Assembly: GCF_035918095.1 (NCBI RefSeq)
Contig: NZ_CP109137.1
Span: 7,566,001 to 7,630,000, forward strand
DNA length: 64,000 bases
Source of the DNA: Streptomyces sp. NBC_01750
GTDB taxonomy: Bacteria > Actinomycetota > Actinomycetes > Streptomycetales > Streptomycetaceae
Direction: 5' to 3'
The notes beneath the pieces were generated by a model that saw nothing but the letters and a program-made list of their open reading frames with translations, did no database searches and was not told where the DNA came from. The position numbers were made by a program, and so were the translations under genes. Every line of letters starts with the position of its first letter. Position 1 is the first letter of the stretch. Below are positions 1 through 10,823 of the stretch, one piece after another.

Positions 1-1
1 C

Positions 2-1345
2 GGCGGGGGACTCGCCGGAGTCACCGCGGCACTGCAGCTCGCCGGCGCGGGAGTCCGCGTCACGCTGGTCGAAGGCCGTCCTCGTCTGGGCGGCCTCGCC
101 TTCTCCTTCCGCCGCGGCGACCTCACCGTCGACAACGGCCAGCATGTGTATCTGCGCTGCTGCACCGCGTACCGCTGGTTTCTCGAGCGGGTCGGGGGTG
201 CTCATCTCGCCCCGCTCCAGGACCGGTTGGACGTACCCGTACTGGATGTCGCGCCCGCGCGCGGCCCGCGGCTCGGACGGCTGCGCCGCACCGGGCTGCC
301 CGTGCCACTGCACCTGGCGGCCGGCCTTGCCTCCTACCCGCACCTCTCGCTCGCCGAGCGGGCGAGTGTCGGGCGCGCCGCGCTCGCCCTGGGGAAGCTC
401 GACCCGGCCGACCCGGCGCTGGACGGTATCGACTTCGCCACCTGGCTGGGCCGCCACGGCCAGTCCCAGCGCACCATCGACGCCCTCTGGGACCTCGTCG
501 GCGTGGCGACCCTGAACGCCACCGCGCCGAACGCTTCGATGGGCCTTGCCGCGATGGTCTTCAAGACCGGGCTGCTCTCCGAGCCCGGCGCCGCCGACAT
601 CGGCTGGGCGCGTGTGCCGCTCGGCGAACTCCATGACACGCTGGCGCGCAAGGCCCTCGACTCGGCAGGAGTACGTACCGAACTGTCGACCCGCGTCAGG
701 GGCATCTCCCGGGCGGGGCACGGGCGCTGGCACGTCGAAGTGGACGGCGAGCAGCTGGAGGCGGACACCGTCGTGCTCGCCGTACCGCAGCGTGAGACCC
801 ACGCGCTGCTGCCCGAAGGGGCCCTCGAGGACCCCGACCGGCTGCTCGACATCGGCACCGCGCCGATCCTCAACATCCATGTCCTGTACGACCGCAAGGT
901 GCTGCGGCGGCCCTTCTTCGCCGCGCTCGGTACTCCGGTCCAGTGGGTCTTCGACCGCACCGAAGCCTCGGGGCTGCGGCACGGCCAGTATCTGGCGCTG
1001 TCCCAGTCCGCCGCCGAGGCCGAGATCGACACGCCCGTACCCGTACTGCGCGAGCGGTATCTTCCCGAGCTGGAACGGCTGTTGCCCGCCGCGCGAGGCG
1101 CGGGCGTACGCGACTTCTTCGTGACCCGGGAGCGGACGGCAACCTTCGCCCCGGCCCCGGGAGTCGGCAGGCTGCGACCCGGCGCGCGGACCCGCGCCCC
1201 CGGCCTGTACCTTGCGGGCTCGTGGACCGCCACCGGCTGGCCCGCGACCATGGAGAGTGCCGTGCGCAGCGGCTTCAGTGCCGCGGGTGCCGCACTCTCC
1301 GCGCTCGGCCGCCCCCATGAACATCCGCTCAAGGAGGCGGCGTGA
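2..1345 (+). CDS. hpnE: Squalene-associated FAD-dependent desaturase HpnE (5' end outside window)
   Basis: This is an amine-oxidase/phytoene-desaturase type FAD enzyme. In the HpnCDE route it turns hydroxysqualene into squalene, the substrate of Shc. The reading frame is open from base 2 and starts inside the N-terminal dinucleotide-binding fold: a GGLAGVTAALQLAGAG glycine motif, then VTLVEGRPRLGGLAFSF, so only a few residues are missing. The C-terminus has the usual GLYLAGSWTATGWPATMESA signature. The first ATG in the window (146) is internal and is not the start. The stop overlaps the GTG of the next gene (GTGA), indicating translational coupling. hpnC and hpnD are expected just upstream, outside the window. 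Family and role are well supported by motif and context. Confidence 0.93.
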   Translation, partial: GGGLAGVTAALQLAGAGVRVTLVEGRPRLGGLAFSFRRGDLTVDNGQHVYLRCCTAYRWFLERVGGAHLAPLQDRLDVPVLDVAPARGPRLGRLRRTGLPVPLHLAAGLASYPHLSLAERASVGRAALALGKLDPADPALDGIDFATWLGRHGQSQRTIDALWDLVGVATLNATAPNASMGLAAMVFKTGLLSEPGAADIGWARVPLGELHDTLARKALDSAGVRTELSTRVRGISRAGHGRWHVEVDGEQLEADTVVLAVPQRETHALLPEGALEDPDRLLDIGTAPILNIHVLYDRKVLRRPFFAALGTPVQWVFDRTEASGLRHGQYLALSQSAAEAEIDTPVPVLRERYLPELERLLPAARGAGVRDFFVTRERTATFAPAPGVGRLRPGARTRAPGLYLAGSWTATGWPATMESAVRSGFSAAGAALSALGRPHEHPLKEAA

Positions 1346-2460
1346 GCCTGAGTACTGGAACAAGAGGAGAGACCGTGCCGACTGTGCCCTCGGCGAATCC
1401 GGCCTGTGACACCACAGCCGGAGGAGAGAGCCTGGACACCCTTGCGCTGCTCGAACGCGGGCGGACCATGTCCACCCCGGTGCTGCGCGCCGCCGTGGAC
1501 CGGCTCGCGCCGCCCATGGACACCGTCGCGGCCTATCACTTCGGATGGATCGACGCGGAGGGACGTCCCTCGGCCGGGGACGGCGGCAAGGCCGTACGGC
1601 CGGCGCTCGCACTGCTCTCCGCGGAGGCGGCCGGAGCAGCGCCCGAGGTGGGCGTGCCCGGCGCGGTCGCCGTGGAGCTGGTGCACAACTTCTCGCTGCT
1701 GCACGACGACCTGATGGACGGCGACGAGCAGCGCCGCCACCGCGACACCGTCTGGAAGGTCCACGGCCCGGCCCAGGCGATCCTCGTCGGCGACGCGCTC
1801 TTCGCGCTCGCCAACGAGGTCCTGCTCGAGCTCGGCACGGTCGAGGCGGGGCGCGCCACACGCAGGCTGACCACCGCCACGCGCAAGCTGATCGACGGCC
1901 AGGCCCAGGACATCTCCTACGAGCACCGCGAGCGGGTCACCGTCGAGGAGTGCCTGGAGATGGAGGGCAACAAGACCGGCGCGCTGCTGGCCTGTGCCGT
2001 CTCCATCGGCGCGGTGCTCGGCGGGGCGGACGACAAGACCGCGGACACGCTGGAGGCGTACGGCTACCACCTCGGCCTCGCCTTCCAGGCCGTCGACGAT
2101 CTGCTCGGCATCTGGGGCGACCCCGTCTCCACCGGCAAGCAGACCTGGAGCGATCTGCGCCAGCGCAAGAAGTCCCTGCCGGTCGTCGCCGCGCTCGCCG
2201 CGGGCGGTCCGGCCTCACAGCGTCTCGGAGAGCTGCTCGCGGCCGACGCCAAGAGCCATGACTTCGACAGCTTCTCCGAGAAGGAGTTCGCCACCAGGGC
2301 GGCCCTGATCGAGCAGGCGGGCGGCCGCGAGTGGACCTCGCAGGAGGCCCGCAGACAGCACGCCGTCGCGATCGAGGCCCTCAGCGGTGTCGACATGCCG
2401 GAACAGGTGCGTGCGCAGCTCGTCGCGCTCGCGGACTTCGTCGTTGTACGGAAGAGATGA
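1342..2460 (+). CDS. Polyprenyl diphosphate synthase of the hopanoid cluster
   Basis: This 372-aa trans-isoprenyl diphosphate synthase should make the farnesyl-type precursor for squalene. The first Asp-rich motif is DDLMD at residues 122-126 within LLHDDLMDGDEQRRH. The second region is DDLLGIWGD at 252-260, so the last Asp of the usual DDxxD is Gly; variants of this kind are common in actinobacterial paralogues. The GTG start overlaps the hpnE stop by 4 bases. The first 40 or so residues are poorly conserved in look, so translation could begin later, for example at the ATG of RTMSTPVL. Chain length (C15 or longer) cannot be read from the sequence. Context in the hopanoid operon favours a farnesyl diphosphate role. 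Confidence 0.9.
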   Translation: MSLSTGTRGETVPTVPSANPACDTTAGGESLDTLALLERGRTMSTPVLRAAVDRLAPPMDTVAAYHFGWIDAEGRPSAGDGGKAVRPALALLSAEAAGAAPEVGVPGAVAVELVHNFSLLHDDLMDGDEQRRHRDTVWKVHGPAQAILVGDALFALANEVLLELGTVEAGRATRRLTTATRKLIDGQAQDISYEHRERVTVEECLEMEGNKTGALLACAVSIGAVLGGADDKTADTLEAYGYHLGLAFQAVDDLLGIWGDPVSTGKQTWSDLRQRKKSLPVVAALAAGGPASQRLGELLAADAKSHDFDSFSEKEFATRAALIEQAGGREWTSQEARRQHAVAIEALSGVDMPEQVRAQLVALADFVVVRKR

Positions 2461-2573
2461 TCGATATCGCCTGCCTCATATGAATCGCAGTCGCCGGCCG
2501 GTGCACGGGCATCCGTGCACCGGCCGACGGAGACCCCAGCACGGCAGAGAACCACTGCATCGAAGGGGAAGCC

Positions 2574-4604
2574 ATGACAGCGACGACCGACGGAAGCAGC
2601 GGGCCCGCGGGGGCCGCCGTAACCGCGGCCAGTGAAACAACCGGGACGACATCCGCAGCGAGCGGCATTCTCGAAGCCGCCGGGCGGGCCGCGGAGCGCT
2701 CAGTGGAGCATCTGCTGGGTCGCCAGGACGCCCAGGGCTGGTGGAAGGGCGACCTCGAAACCAATGTGACGATGGACGCGGAGGATTTGCTGCTCCGTCA
2801 GTTCCTCGGCATCCAGGACGCGCTGACCACCGAGGCGTCCGCCCGTTTCATCCGCGGCGAGCAGCGCGAGGACGGCACCTGGGCCACCTTCTACGGCGGT
2901 CCCGGTGAACTCTCCACCACCATTGAGGCGTACGTCGCCCTGCGGCTGGCCGGCGACCTGCCCGAGGCCCCGCACATGGCTCGCGCCTCCGGCTGGATCC
3001 GCGAGCAGGGGGGCATCGCCGCGAGCAGGGTCTTCACCCGGATCTGGCTGGCCCTCTTCGGCTGGTGGAAGTGGGACGACCTGCCCGAGCTGCCGCCCGA
3101 GCTGATCTTCCTGCCCAAGTGGTTCCCGCTGAACATCTACGACTTCGGCTGCTGGGCCCGGCAGACCATCGTTCCGCTCACCGTGGTCTCCGCGAAGCGG
3201 CCGGTGCGGCCCGCGCCGTTCGCGCTCGATGAGCTGCACATCGACGCCCGGGTGCCGAACCCGCCCAAACCGCTTGCGCCCGCAGCGAGTTGGGACGGGT
3301 TCTTCCAGCGCGCGGACAAGGCGCTGCACGCGTACCACAAGCTCGCACCGCGCCGGCTGCGGCGCGTCGCTATGAACGCCGCCGCTCGCTGGATCATCGA
3401 GCGTCAGGAGAACGACGGCTGCTGGGGCGGAATCCAGCCCCCCGCCGTGTACTCCGTGATCGCCCTGCATCTCCTCGGCTACGACCTCCAGCATCCCGTC
3501 ATGCGGGCGGGTCTGGAGTCGCTGGACCGCTTCGCCGTGTGGCGCGAGGACGGCGCCCGCATGATCGAGGCCTGCCAGTCACCGGTCTGGGACACCTGCC
3601 TCGCCACCATCGCGCTCGCCGACGCCGGGGTGACAGCGGACCACCCCGCGCTCGTGAAGGCGGCCGACTGGATGCTGGGCGAGGAGATCGTACGGCCCGG
3701 CGACTGGTCCGTACGCAGGCCCGGACTCGCCCCGGGCGGCTGGGCGTTCGAGTTCCACAACGACAACTACCCGGACATCGACGACACCGCCGAAGTCATC
3801 CTCGCCCTGAGGAGGGTCAAGCACCCCGACCCGGCGCAGGTCGATGTGGTGATCGGGCGGGGCGCGCGCTGGACCATGGGCATGCAGTCCAGGAACGGTG
3901 CGTGGGCCGCATTCGACGCCGACAACACCAGCGCGTTCCCCAACCGGCTGCCGTTCTGCGACTTCGGCGAGGTCATCGACCCGCCGTCGGCCGACGTCAC
4001 CGCGCATGTCGTCGAGATGCTGGCCCACGAGGGCATGGCCCACCACCCCCGTACCCGGCGTGGCATCGAGTGGCTGCTCGCCGAACAGGAGACCAACGGC
4101 GCCTGGTTCGGGCGCTGGGGTGTCAACTACGTATACGGGACAGGGTCGGTGGTGCCGGCGCTGATCGCGGCCGGAATGTCCGCCGCGCACCCCGCCGTCC
4201 GCCGTGCGGTCCGCTGGCTCACATCCGTTCAGAACGACGACGGAGGCTGGGGCGAGGATCTGCGCTCCTACCTCCCCCAGAGACTTCGTCCTGGGGGGAC
4301 CCCCATGGAGCAGGGGATCGGCCACGGCGCCTCCACCGCGTCCCAGACCGCCTGGGCGCTGCTCGCCCTGCTCGCGGCGGGGGAGCGGGAGAGCACGTCG
4401 GTGGAGCGGGGAGTGGCCTGGCTCGTCGAGACCCAGCAGGCGGACGGCTCCTGGGACGAGCCGCACTTCACCGGTACCGGCTTCCCCTGGGACTTCTCCA
4501 TCAACTACCACCTCTACCGCCAGGTCTTCCCGCTCACGGCGCTCGGCCGCTATGTGCACGGAGAGCTGTTCACCGGTCTTACGGACAGCCGCAAGGGGGG
4601 CTGA
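2574..4604 (+). CDS. shc: Squalene-hopene cyclase
   Basis: This 676-aa class II terpene cyclase converts squalene to hopene or hopanol at the membrane. The catalytic acid motif DIDD is at residues 401-404, within NYPDIDDTAE. Several QW-type repeats are visible (ENDGCWGGIQP, EQETNGAWFGRWGVN, QNDDGGWGEDL, QQADGSWDEPHFTGTGFP). The ATG at 2574 follows GAAGGGGAAGCC, a usable ribosome site. There is a 113-base gap after the polyprenyl synthase, the largest in the operon. One oddity is an extra Pro/Arg/Gly-rich stretch at about residues 567-580, between GWGEDLRSY and GASTASQTAW. It is encoded by a GC-rich inverted repeat and looks like an in-frame insertion (reported separately). The stop overlaps the hpnG ATG by one base. 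Confidence 0.97.
   Translation: MTATTDGSSGPAGAAVTAASETTGTTSAASGILEAAGRAAERSVEHLLGRQDAQGWWKGDLETNVTMDAEDLLLRQFLGIQDALTTEASARFIRGEQREDGTWATFYGGPGELSTTIEAYVALRLAGDLPEAPHMARASGWIREQGGIAASRVFTRIWLALFGWWKWDDLPELPPELIFLPKWFPLNIYDFGCWARQTIVPLTVVSAKRPVRPAPFALDELHIDARVPNPPKPLAPAASWDGFFQRADKALHAYHKLAPRRLRRVAMNAAARWIIERQENDGCWGGIQPPAVYSVIALHLLGYDLQHPVMRAGLESLDRFAVWREDGARMIEACQSPVWDTCLATIALADAGVTADHPALVKAADWMLGEEIVRPGDWSVRRPGLAPGGWAFEFHNDNYPDIDDTAEVILALRRVKHPDPAQVDVVIGRGARWTMGMQSRNGAWAAFDADNTSAFPNRLPFCDFGEVIDPPSADVTAHVVEMLAHEGMAHHPRTRRGIEWLLAEQETNGAWFGRWGVNYVYGTGSVVPALIAAGMSAAHPAVRRAVRWLTSVQNDDGGWGEDLRSYLPQRLRPGGTPMEQGIGHGASTASQTAWALLALLAAGERESTSVERGVAWLVETQQADGSWDEPHFTGTGFPWDFSINYHLYRQVFPLTALGRYVHGELFTGLTDSRKGG
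4274..4297. repeat. Short inverted repeat inside shc
   Basis: CCCCCAG at 4274-4280 and CTGGGGG at 4291-4297 flank a 10-base loop. The surrounding codons (about 4270-4312) encode a low-complexity stretch in a loop of squalene-hopene cyclase that I do not recall in other family members. The form is like the dispersed GC-rich palindromes of Streptomyces genomes, but copy number cannot be judged from one window. Confidence 0.55.
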
Positions 4605-5269
4605 TGGAAGCGTCCTCGGAGCTGTCCGGCTCCGCCGTGCCGCTGTTGATCGCCTGTGCGCTCGGCATCGAGAAGCTCGCCCTTCGCAGCGGCGACCACA
4701 GTGGCAACCGCGGTGGCGCGCGCGGCCCGGTCACCGTGCTCCGTACGGGTATGGGGCCGGACAACGCGGAGCGCGCGGTTCTCGGTGCGTTGCGCGACGG
4801 TCTGCTGGGCGGAGCGGCCGTGGTCGCGTCCGGTTTCTGTGCGGGCCTCGCCCCGGGCATGCACCCGGGGGATCTCGTCGTGGCCGACGAGACTCGCGAC
4901 ACTACCGGCGTCACGGCCTGCACAAACACGGACGTGCTGGTCAAGGCGGTGGCCCGGGCCGTGCCCGGACGCGCCGTGCACACCGGCACGCTGACCGGGT
5001 CCGACCATGTCGTACGCGGTCAGGAGCGTGCCGAGCTGCGTGCCACCGGGGCGATTGCGGTGGACATGGAGTCCGCGGCCACGCTGCGCGGCGCTCTGAG
5101 CACCGGGCCCCGCCCGGTTGCGGCCGTCCGGGTGGTCGTGGACGCTCCGGAGCATGAACTGGTCCGTATCAGCACGGTGCGCGGTGGAATATCAGCCTTC
5201 CGCGTTCTTCGCGCCGTCCTTCCCGCTTTCTATGAATGGCACCGTTCTTTGCTGCTCCCCAGGAGGTGA
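4604..5269 (+). CDS. hpnG: Hopanoid nucleoside phosphorylase HpnG
   Basis: This 221-aa protein is of the nucleoside phosphorylase/MTA-SAH nucleosidase family. HpnG removes adenine from adenosylhopane on the way to ribosylhopane. The start at 4604 is set by an ATG overlapping the shc stop; the frame is open further upstream, but only as shadow within shc. Visible family features are RTGMGPDNAERAV near the N-terminus, ASGFCAGLAPGMHPGDLVVADE, and the late nucleosidase signature AIAVDMESAATL. It lies directly between shc and hpnH, the usual order. Five bases separate it from hpnH. Confidence 0.92.
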   Translation: MEASSELSGSAVPLLIACALGIEKLALRSGDHSGNRGGARGPVTVLRTGMGPDNAERAVLGALRDGLLGGAAVVASGFCAGLAPGMHPGDLVVADETRDTTGVTACTNTDVLVKAVARAVPGRAVHTGTLTGSDHVVRGQERAELRATGAIAVDMESAATLRGALSTGPRPVAAVRVVVDAPEHELVRISTVRGGISAFRVLRAVLPAFYEWHRSLLLPRR

Positions 5270-5274
5270 GCTAG

Positions 5275-6297
5275 ATGGCCATGCCGCTCCGTCAGACCAT
5301 CAGGGTCGGGACGTACCTCTTTGAACAGAAGCTCCGCAAGCGTGAGAAGTTTCCGCTCATCGTCGAGCTGGAGCCGCTCTTCGCCTGCAATCTGAAGTGC
5401 GAGGGCTGCGGGAAGATCCAGCACCCGGCCGGGATTCTGAAGCAGCGCATGCCGGTCGCGCAGGCGGTCGGGGCGGTGCTCGAGTCAGGGGCCCCGATGG
5501 TCTCGATCGCGGGCGGCGAGCCGCTGATGCACCCTCAGATCGATGAGATCGTCCGGCAATTGGTGGCCAGGAAGAAGTACGTATTCCTCTGCACCAATGC
5601 CATGCTGCTGCGCAAGAAGATCGAGAACTTCACTCCTTCTCGCTATTTCGCCTTTGCCGTGCACATCGACGGGCTGCGCGAACGGCACGACGAGTCGGTC
5701 GCCAAGGAAGGCGTGTTCGACGAGGCGGTGGAGGCGATCAAGGAGGCCAAGAAGCGCGGTTTCCGGGTCACCACCAACTCCACCTTCTTCAACACCGACA
5801 CGCCGCAGACCGTCATCGAGGTACTCAACTACCTCAATGACGACCTGAAGGTGGACGAGATGATGATCTCGCCCGCGTACGCCTACGAGAAGGCGCCCGA
5901 TCAGGAGCACTTCCTGGGCGTAGAGCAGACCCGTGAGCTGTTCAAGAAGTCCTTCGCGGGCGGCAATCGGCGACGCTGGCGGCTCAATCACTCGCCGCTC
6001 TTCCTCGACTTCCTCGAGGGCAAGGCGGACTTCCCGTGCACGGCGTGGGCGATCCCCAACTACTCACTCTTCGGCTGGCAGCGCCCCTGCTATCTGATGG
6101 CCGACGGATACGTCCCCACCTACCGGGAGCTCATCGAGGACACCGACTGGAGCAAGTACGGCCGCGGCAAAGACCCGCGCTGCGCCAACTGCATGGCGCA
6201 CTGCGGCTACGAGCCCACCGCCGTCCTCGCCACCATGGGCTCCCTCAAGGAGTCTCTCCGGGCGGCGCGCGACACCGTCTCGGGAAACCGCGGGTGA
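5275..6297 (+). CDS. hpnH: Adenosylhopane synthase HpnH (radical SAM)
   Basis: This 340-aa radical SAM protein adds a 5'-deoxyadenosyl group to hopene to give adenosylhopane. The cluster motif is C38-x3-C42-x2-C45 within [23 protein letters not shown] is the GGE-type SAM-binding motif. Near the C-terminus is a second Cys group ([15 protein letters not shown]), typical of the HpnH/SPASM-like tail. The ATG at 5275 follows AGGAGGTGAGCTAG, a strong ribosome site. The neighbours hpnG and hpnO complete the path to aminobacteriohopanetriol. Confidence 0.95.
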   Translation: MAMPLRQTIRVGTYLFEQKLRKREKFPLIVELEPLFACNLKCEGCGKIQHPAGILKQRMPVAQAVGAVLESGAPMVSIAGGEPLMHPQIDEIVRQLVARKKYVFLCTNAMLLRKKIENFTPSRYFAFAVHIDGLRERHDESVAKEGVFDEAVEAIKEAKKRGFRVTTNSTFFNTDTPQTVIEVLNYLNDDLKVDEMMISPAYAYEKAPDQEHFLGVEQTRELFKKSFAGGNRRRWRLNHSPLFLDFLEGKADFPCTAWAIPNYSLFGWQRPCYLMADGYVPTYRELIEDTDWSKYGRGKDPRCANCMAHCGYEPTAVLATMGSLKESLRAARDTVSGNRG

Positions 6298-6301
6298 CGT
6301 G

Positions 6302-7468
<1,167 letters not shown>

Positions 7469-7492
7469 ACAGCATGTGAAGGGGGACGGACC

Positions 7493-9367
7493 GTGACGAT
7501 TCTTGAGAGCATCCGGGGGCCGCGCGATCTCAAGGCGCTGACAGATGCGGAACTCGAAGAACTCGCGAAGGAGATCAGAGAGTTCCTGGTCCAGGCGGTG
7601 GCCCGAACCGGGGGCCATCTGGGACCGAACCTCGGGGTGGTGGAACTGACCGTCGCCCTGCACCGGGTTTTCGACTCGCCCGTCGACCGCATCCTCTGGG
7701 ACACCGGGCACCAGAGCTACGTACACAAACTGCTCACCGGCCGGCAGGACTTCTCCAAGCTGCGCGGCAAGGGCGGTCTCTCCGGCTACCCCTCCCGCGA
7801 GGAGTCCGAGCACGACGTCATCGAGAACTCCCACGCCTCGACCGTGCTCGGCTGGGCGGACGGCCTGGCCAAGGCGCATCAGGTGCTGGGCAGCAGCGAC
7901 CATGTCGTCGCGGTCATCGGCGACGGCGCGCTCACCGGCGGTATGGCCTGGGAGGCGCTCAACAACATCGCCGCCGCCAGGGACCGGCCGCTGATCATCG
8001 TGGTGAACGACAACGAGCGGTCCTACGCGCCGACCATCGGCGGTCTCGCCAACCACCTCGCCACACTGCGTACCACCGACGGTTACGAGCGGGTCCTGGC
8101 CTGGGGCAAAGACGTCCTCCAGCACACACCCGTGGTCGGGAAGCCGCTGTACGAATCGCTGCACGGCGCGAAGAAGGGGTTCAAGGACGCCTTCGCGCCG
8201 CAGGGGATGTTCGAGGATCTGGGCCTGAAATACGTGGGGCCGATCGACGGGCACGACATAGCGGCCGTCGAGTCCGCGCTGCGCCGGGCGAAACGCTTCC
8301 ACGGGCCCGTGCTGGTGCACTGCCTGACCGAGAAGGGGCGGGGCTACCAGCCGGCGCTGGAGGACGAGGCCGACCGCTTCCACACCGTCGGGATGATGGA
8401 CCCGCTCACCTGCGAACCGCTCGCACCCTCCAACGGGCCTTCCTGGACATCGGTGTTCGGGGAGGAGATCGCCGAGATCGGCGCGGAACGGCCGGACGTC
8501 GTGGCGATCACCGCCGCGATGCTGCATCCCGTCGGGCTGACCAAGTTCGCCGAGCGGTTCCCCGGGCGGGTGTGGGACGTCGGGATCGCCGAGCAGCACG
8601 CCGCAGTCTCGGCGGCAGGGCTGGCCACCGGCGGACTGCACCCGGTCGTCGCCGTGTACGCCACCTTTCTCAACCGCGCCTTCGACCAGCTGCTGATGGA
8701 TGTCGCCCTGCACAAGTGCGGGGTGACCTTCGTGCTGGACCGGGCCGGCGTCACCGGGGTCGACGGGCCCTCCCACAACGGCATGTGGGACATGTCGATC
8801 CTGCAGGTCGTCCCAGGGCTGCGGATCGCCGCGCCGCGCGACGCCGACCGGCTGCGCCAGGAGCTGCGCGAGGCCGTCGCCGTGGATGACGCCCCGACGG
8901 TGCTGCGCTTCCCCAAGGAGTCGGTGGGCGAGCCCATCGAGGCGATCGGGCGGATCGGCGGGATGGACGTACTGCACCGGGCCGACGACGCCGAGGTGCT
9001 GCTGGTCTCGGTCGGCGCGCTTGCCGCCGTCTGTCTGCAGGCGGTGGAGCTGCTCAGGGGCCGCGGTCTCCGCTGCACCGTGGTGGACCCGCGCTGGGTC
9101 AAGCCCGTCGACGAACAGCTCGCGCCGCTCGCCGCCCAGCACCGGCTGGTGGCGGTGGTCGAGGACAACAGCCGCAACGGCGGTGTCGGCTCGGCCGTCG
9201 GGCAGTCGCTGCGCGACGCCGGCGTGGATGTGCCGCTGCGCACCTTCGGCATCCCCGAACAGTTCCTCGCGCACGCCAAACGCGGCGAGGTGCTGGCCGA
9301 CATCGGACTCACCCCGGTCGAGATCGCGGGACGGATCAGTGCCGCCATGGCAGTCAAGGAGAGCTGA
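7493..9367 (+). CDS. dxs: 1-deoxy-D-xylulose-5-phosphate synthase (operon copy)
   Basis: This 624-aa ThDP-dependent transketolase-like enzyme joins pyruvate and glyceraldehyde 3-phosphate, the entry step of the MEP pathway. The ThDP/Mg motif is [16 protein letters not shown] followed by [12 protein letters not shown]. The glyceraldehyde-binding DxxxQ region, [18 protein letters not shown], is intact, as is the C-terminal [13 protein letters not shown]. The GTG at 7493 follows AAGGGGGACGGACC. Three bases separate the stop from hpnO. It is probably a paralogue of a housekeeping dxs, kept with ispG to raise flux for hopanoids. Confidence 0.96.
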   Translation: MTILESIRGPRDLKALTDAELEELAKEIREFLVQAVARTGGHLGPNLGVVELTVALHRVFDSPVDRILWDTGHQSYVHKLLTGRQDFSKLRGKGGLSGYPSREESEHDVIENSHASTVLGWADGLAKAHQVLGSSDHVVAVIGDGALTGGMAWEALNNIAAARDRPLIIVVNDNERSYAPTIGGLANHLATLRTTDGYERVLAWGKDVLQHTPVVGKPLYESLHGAKKGFKDAFAPQGMFEDLGLKYVGPIDGHDIAAVESALRRAKRFHGPVLVHCLTEKGRGYQPALEDEADRFHTVGMMDPLTCEPLAPSNGPSWTSVFGEEIAEIGAERPDVVAITAAMLHPVGLTKFAERFPGRVWDVGIAEQHAAVSAAGLATGGLHPVVAVYATFLNRAFDQLLMDVALHKCGVTFVLDRAGVTGVDGPSHNGMWDMSILQVVPGLRIAAPRDADRLRQELREAVAVDDAPTVLRFPKESVGEPIEAIGRIGGMDVLHRADDAEVLLVSVGALAAVCLQAVELLRGRGLRCTVVDPRWVKPVDEQLAPLAAQHRLVAVVEDNSRNGGVGSAVGQSLRDAGVDVPLRTFGIPEQFLAHAKRGEVLADIGLTPVEIAGRISAAMAVKES

Positions 9368-9370
9368 GGA

Positions 9371-10765
9371 ATGACCGAGCCGCTCAAGGGCTTCGATCTG
9401 GCGAGACTCCTCGCGGAGCGCGGAGCCGAGCGCTACGAGCTGCATGCGCGACATCTCAACCACCAGCTGCCGCGCATGCTGCACACCATCGGCTTCGACA
9501 AGGTCTACGAGCGAGCCGAAGGGGCGTACTTCTGGGACGCCGACGGCAACGACTACCTCGATATGCTCGCGGGCTTCGGGGTGATGGGGCTCGGGCGGCA
9601 CCATCCCGTTGTACGCAAGGCGCTGCACGACGTGCTCGATGCCTCGCTCGCGGACCTGACCCGCTTCGACTGCCAGCCGCTGCCGGGGCTGCTGGCGGAG
9701 AAGCTGCTGAGGCAGAGTCCGCACCTGGAGCGGGTGTTCTTCGGCAACAGCGGTACGGAGGCGGTGGAGACGGCGCTGAAGTTCGCCCGGTACGCGACCG
9801 GGAAGCCGAGGATCCTCTACTGCTCGCACGCCTTCCACGGACTGACCACCGGGTCGCTGTCGGTCAACGGGGAGGCCGGCTTCCGGGACGGCTTCGCGCC
9901 GCTGCTGCCCGACACCGCGATCGAGCTCGGCGACCTGGCCGCGCTGGAGCGGGAGTTGACGCGGGGCGATGTGGCGGGCCTCGTGGTGGAGCCGATCCAG
10001 GGCAAGGGCGTGCATGCGACGCCTCCCGGATTCCTCTACGCCGCACAGGAGTTGCTGCACAAGCACAAGGCGCTGCTGATCGCCGACGAGGTGCAGACCG
10101 GCCTCGGCAGGACCGGTGACTTCTACGCGTACCAGTACGAGGCGGGGGTCGAGCCGGATCTGGTCTGTGTGGCGAAGGCGCTCTCGGGCGGGTATGTGCC
10201 GGTCGGTGCGACCCTCGGCAAGGACTGGATCTTCAAGAAGGTCTACTCGTCGATGGACCGGGTGCTGGTGCACTCCGCCAGCTTCGGCTCCAACGCGCAG
10301 GCGATGGCTGCCGGGCTCGCAGTGCTCTCGGTGCTGGAGGACGAGCATGTCGTGGCGAACGCGCGGGTGACCGGAGAGCTGCTCAGGTCACGGCTGGCCG
10401 CGCTCGTCGACCGTTACGAGCTGCTGCACGAGGTGCGCGGCCGGGGCCTGATGATCGGCATCGAGTTCGGCCGTCCGGACTCGATCAAGCTGCGCAGCCG
10501 CTGGACCATGCTGCAGGCGGCCCGCAAGGGTCTCTTCGCGCAGATGGTGGTGGTGCCGCTGCTGCAGAAGCACCGGATCCTCACCCAGGTCTCGGGCGAC
10601 CACATGGAAGTGATCAAGCTGATTCCGCCGTTGACCATCGGAGAGCGGGAGGTCGAGCGGTTCGTGGTGGCCTTCACCGCGGTGATGGACGATGCGCACG
10701 GGGGTGGCGGGCTGATGTGGGACTTCGGCAAGACGCTGGTGAAGCAGGCAGTCGCCAACCGCTGA
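9371..10765 (+). CDS. hpnO: Class III aminotransferase HpnO (aminobacteriohopanetriol formation)
   Basis: This 464-aa PLP aminotransferase is of the acetylornithine/ornithine class III family. In hopanoid clusters it is assigned to amination of the ribosylhopane-derived aldehyde. The PLP lysine is K269 in VAKALSGGYVPVG. The aspartate motif LIADEVQTGLGRTG precedes it, and FFGNSGTEAVETALKFARYATG binds the cofactor phosphate. An N-terminal extension before YFWDADGNDYLDML is typical of HpnO-like members. It is the last gene of the hopanoid run. The substrate assignment rests on genomic context. Confidence 0.88.
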   Translation: MTEPLKGFDLARLLAERGAERYELHARHLNHQLPRMLHTIGFDKVYERAEGAYFWDADGNDYLDMLAGFGVMGLGRHHPVVRKALHDVLDASLADLTRFDCQPLPGLLAEKLLRQSPHLERVFFGNSGTEAVETALKFARYATGKPRILYCSHAFHGLTTGSLSVNGEAGFRDGFAPLLPDTAIELGDLAALERELTRGDVAGLVVEPIQGKGVHATPPGFLYAAQELLHKHKALLIADEVQTGLGRTGDFYAYQYEAGVEPDLVCVAKALSGGYVPVGATLGKDWIFKKVYSSMDRVLVHSASFGSNAQAMAAGLAVLSVLEDEHVVANARVTGELLRSRLAALVDRYELLHEVRGRGLMIGIEFGRPDSIKLRSRWTMLQAARKGLFAQMVVVPLLQKHRILTQVSGDHMEVIKLIPPLTIGEREVERFVVAFTAVMDDAHGGGGLMWDFGKTLVKQAVANR

Positions 10766-10771
10766 CTTTTG

Positions 10772-10800
10772 CCTCCGGGGCAAGAAATTTGCCTCGGAGG
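10772..10800. promoter_or_regulatory. Interrupted palindrome between hpnO and the XRE-cupin regulator
   Basis: CCTCCG and CGGAGG (10772-10777, 10795-10800), then GGCAA and TTGCC (10779-10783, 10789-10793), form a 12-step inverted repeat with one mismatch and a 5-base centre. TTTGCCTC also occurs as a direct repeat at 10768 and 10788, 20 bases apart. It sits 24 bases before the regulator's ATG, so it fits an autoregulatory operator. Its stem could also help terminate the hopanoid transcript. The role is inferred from position and symmetry only. Confidence 0.6.
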
Positions 10801-10823
10801 AAAGTCCCTGGCGCAATGGAGGC

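Noticed and set aside
3290..4603. Plus-strand frame extending hpnG upstream through shc
   Set aside because: It is Arg-rich shadow sequence inside shc. The hpnG start is set by the ATG overlapping the shc stop.
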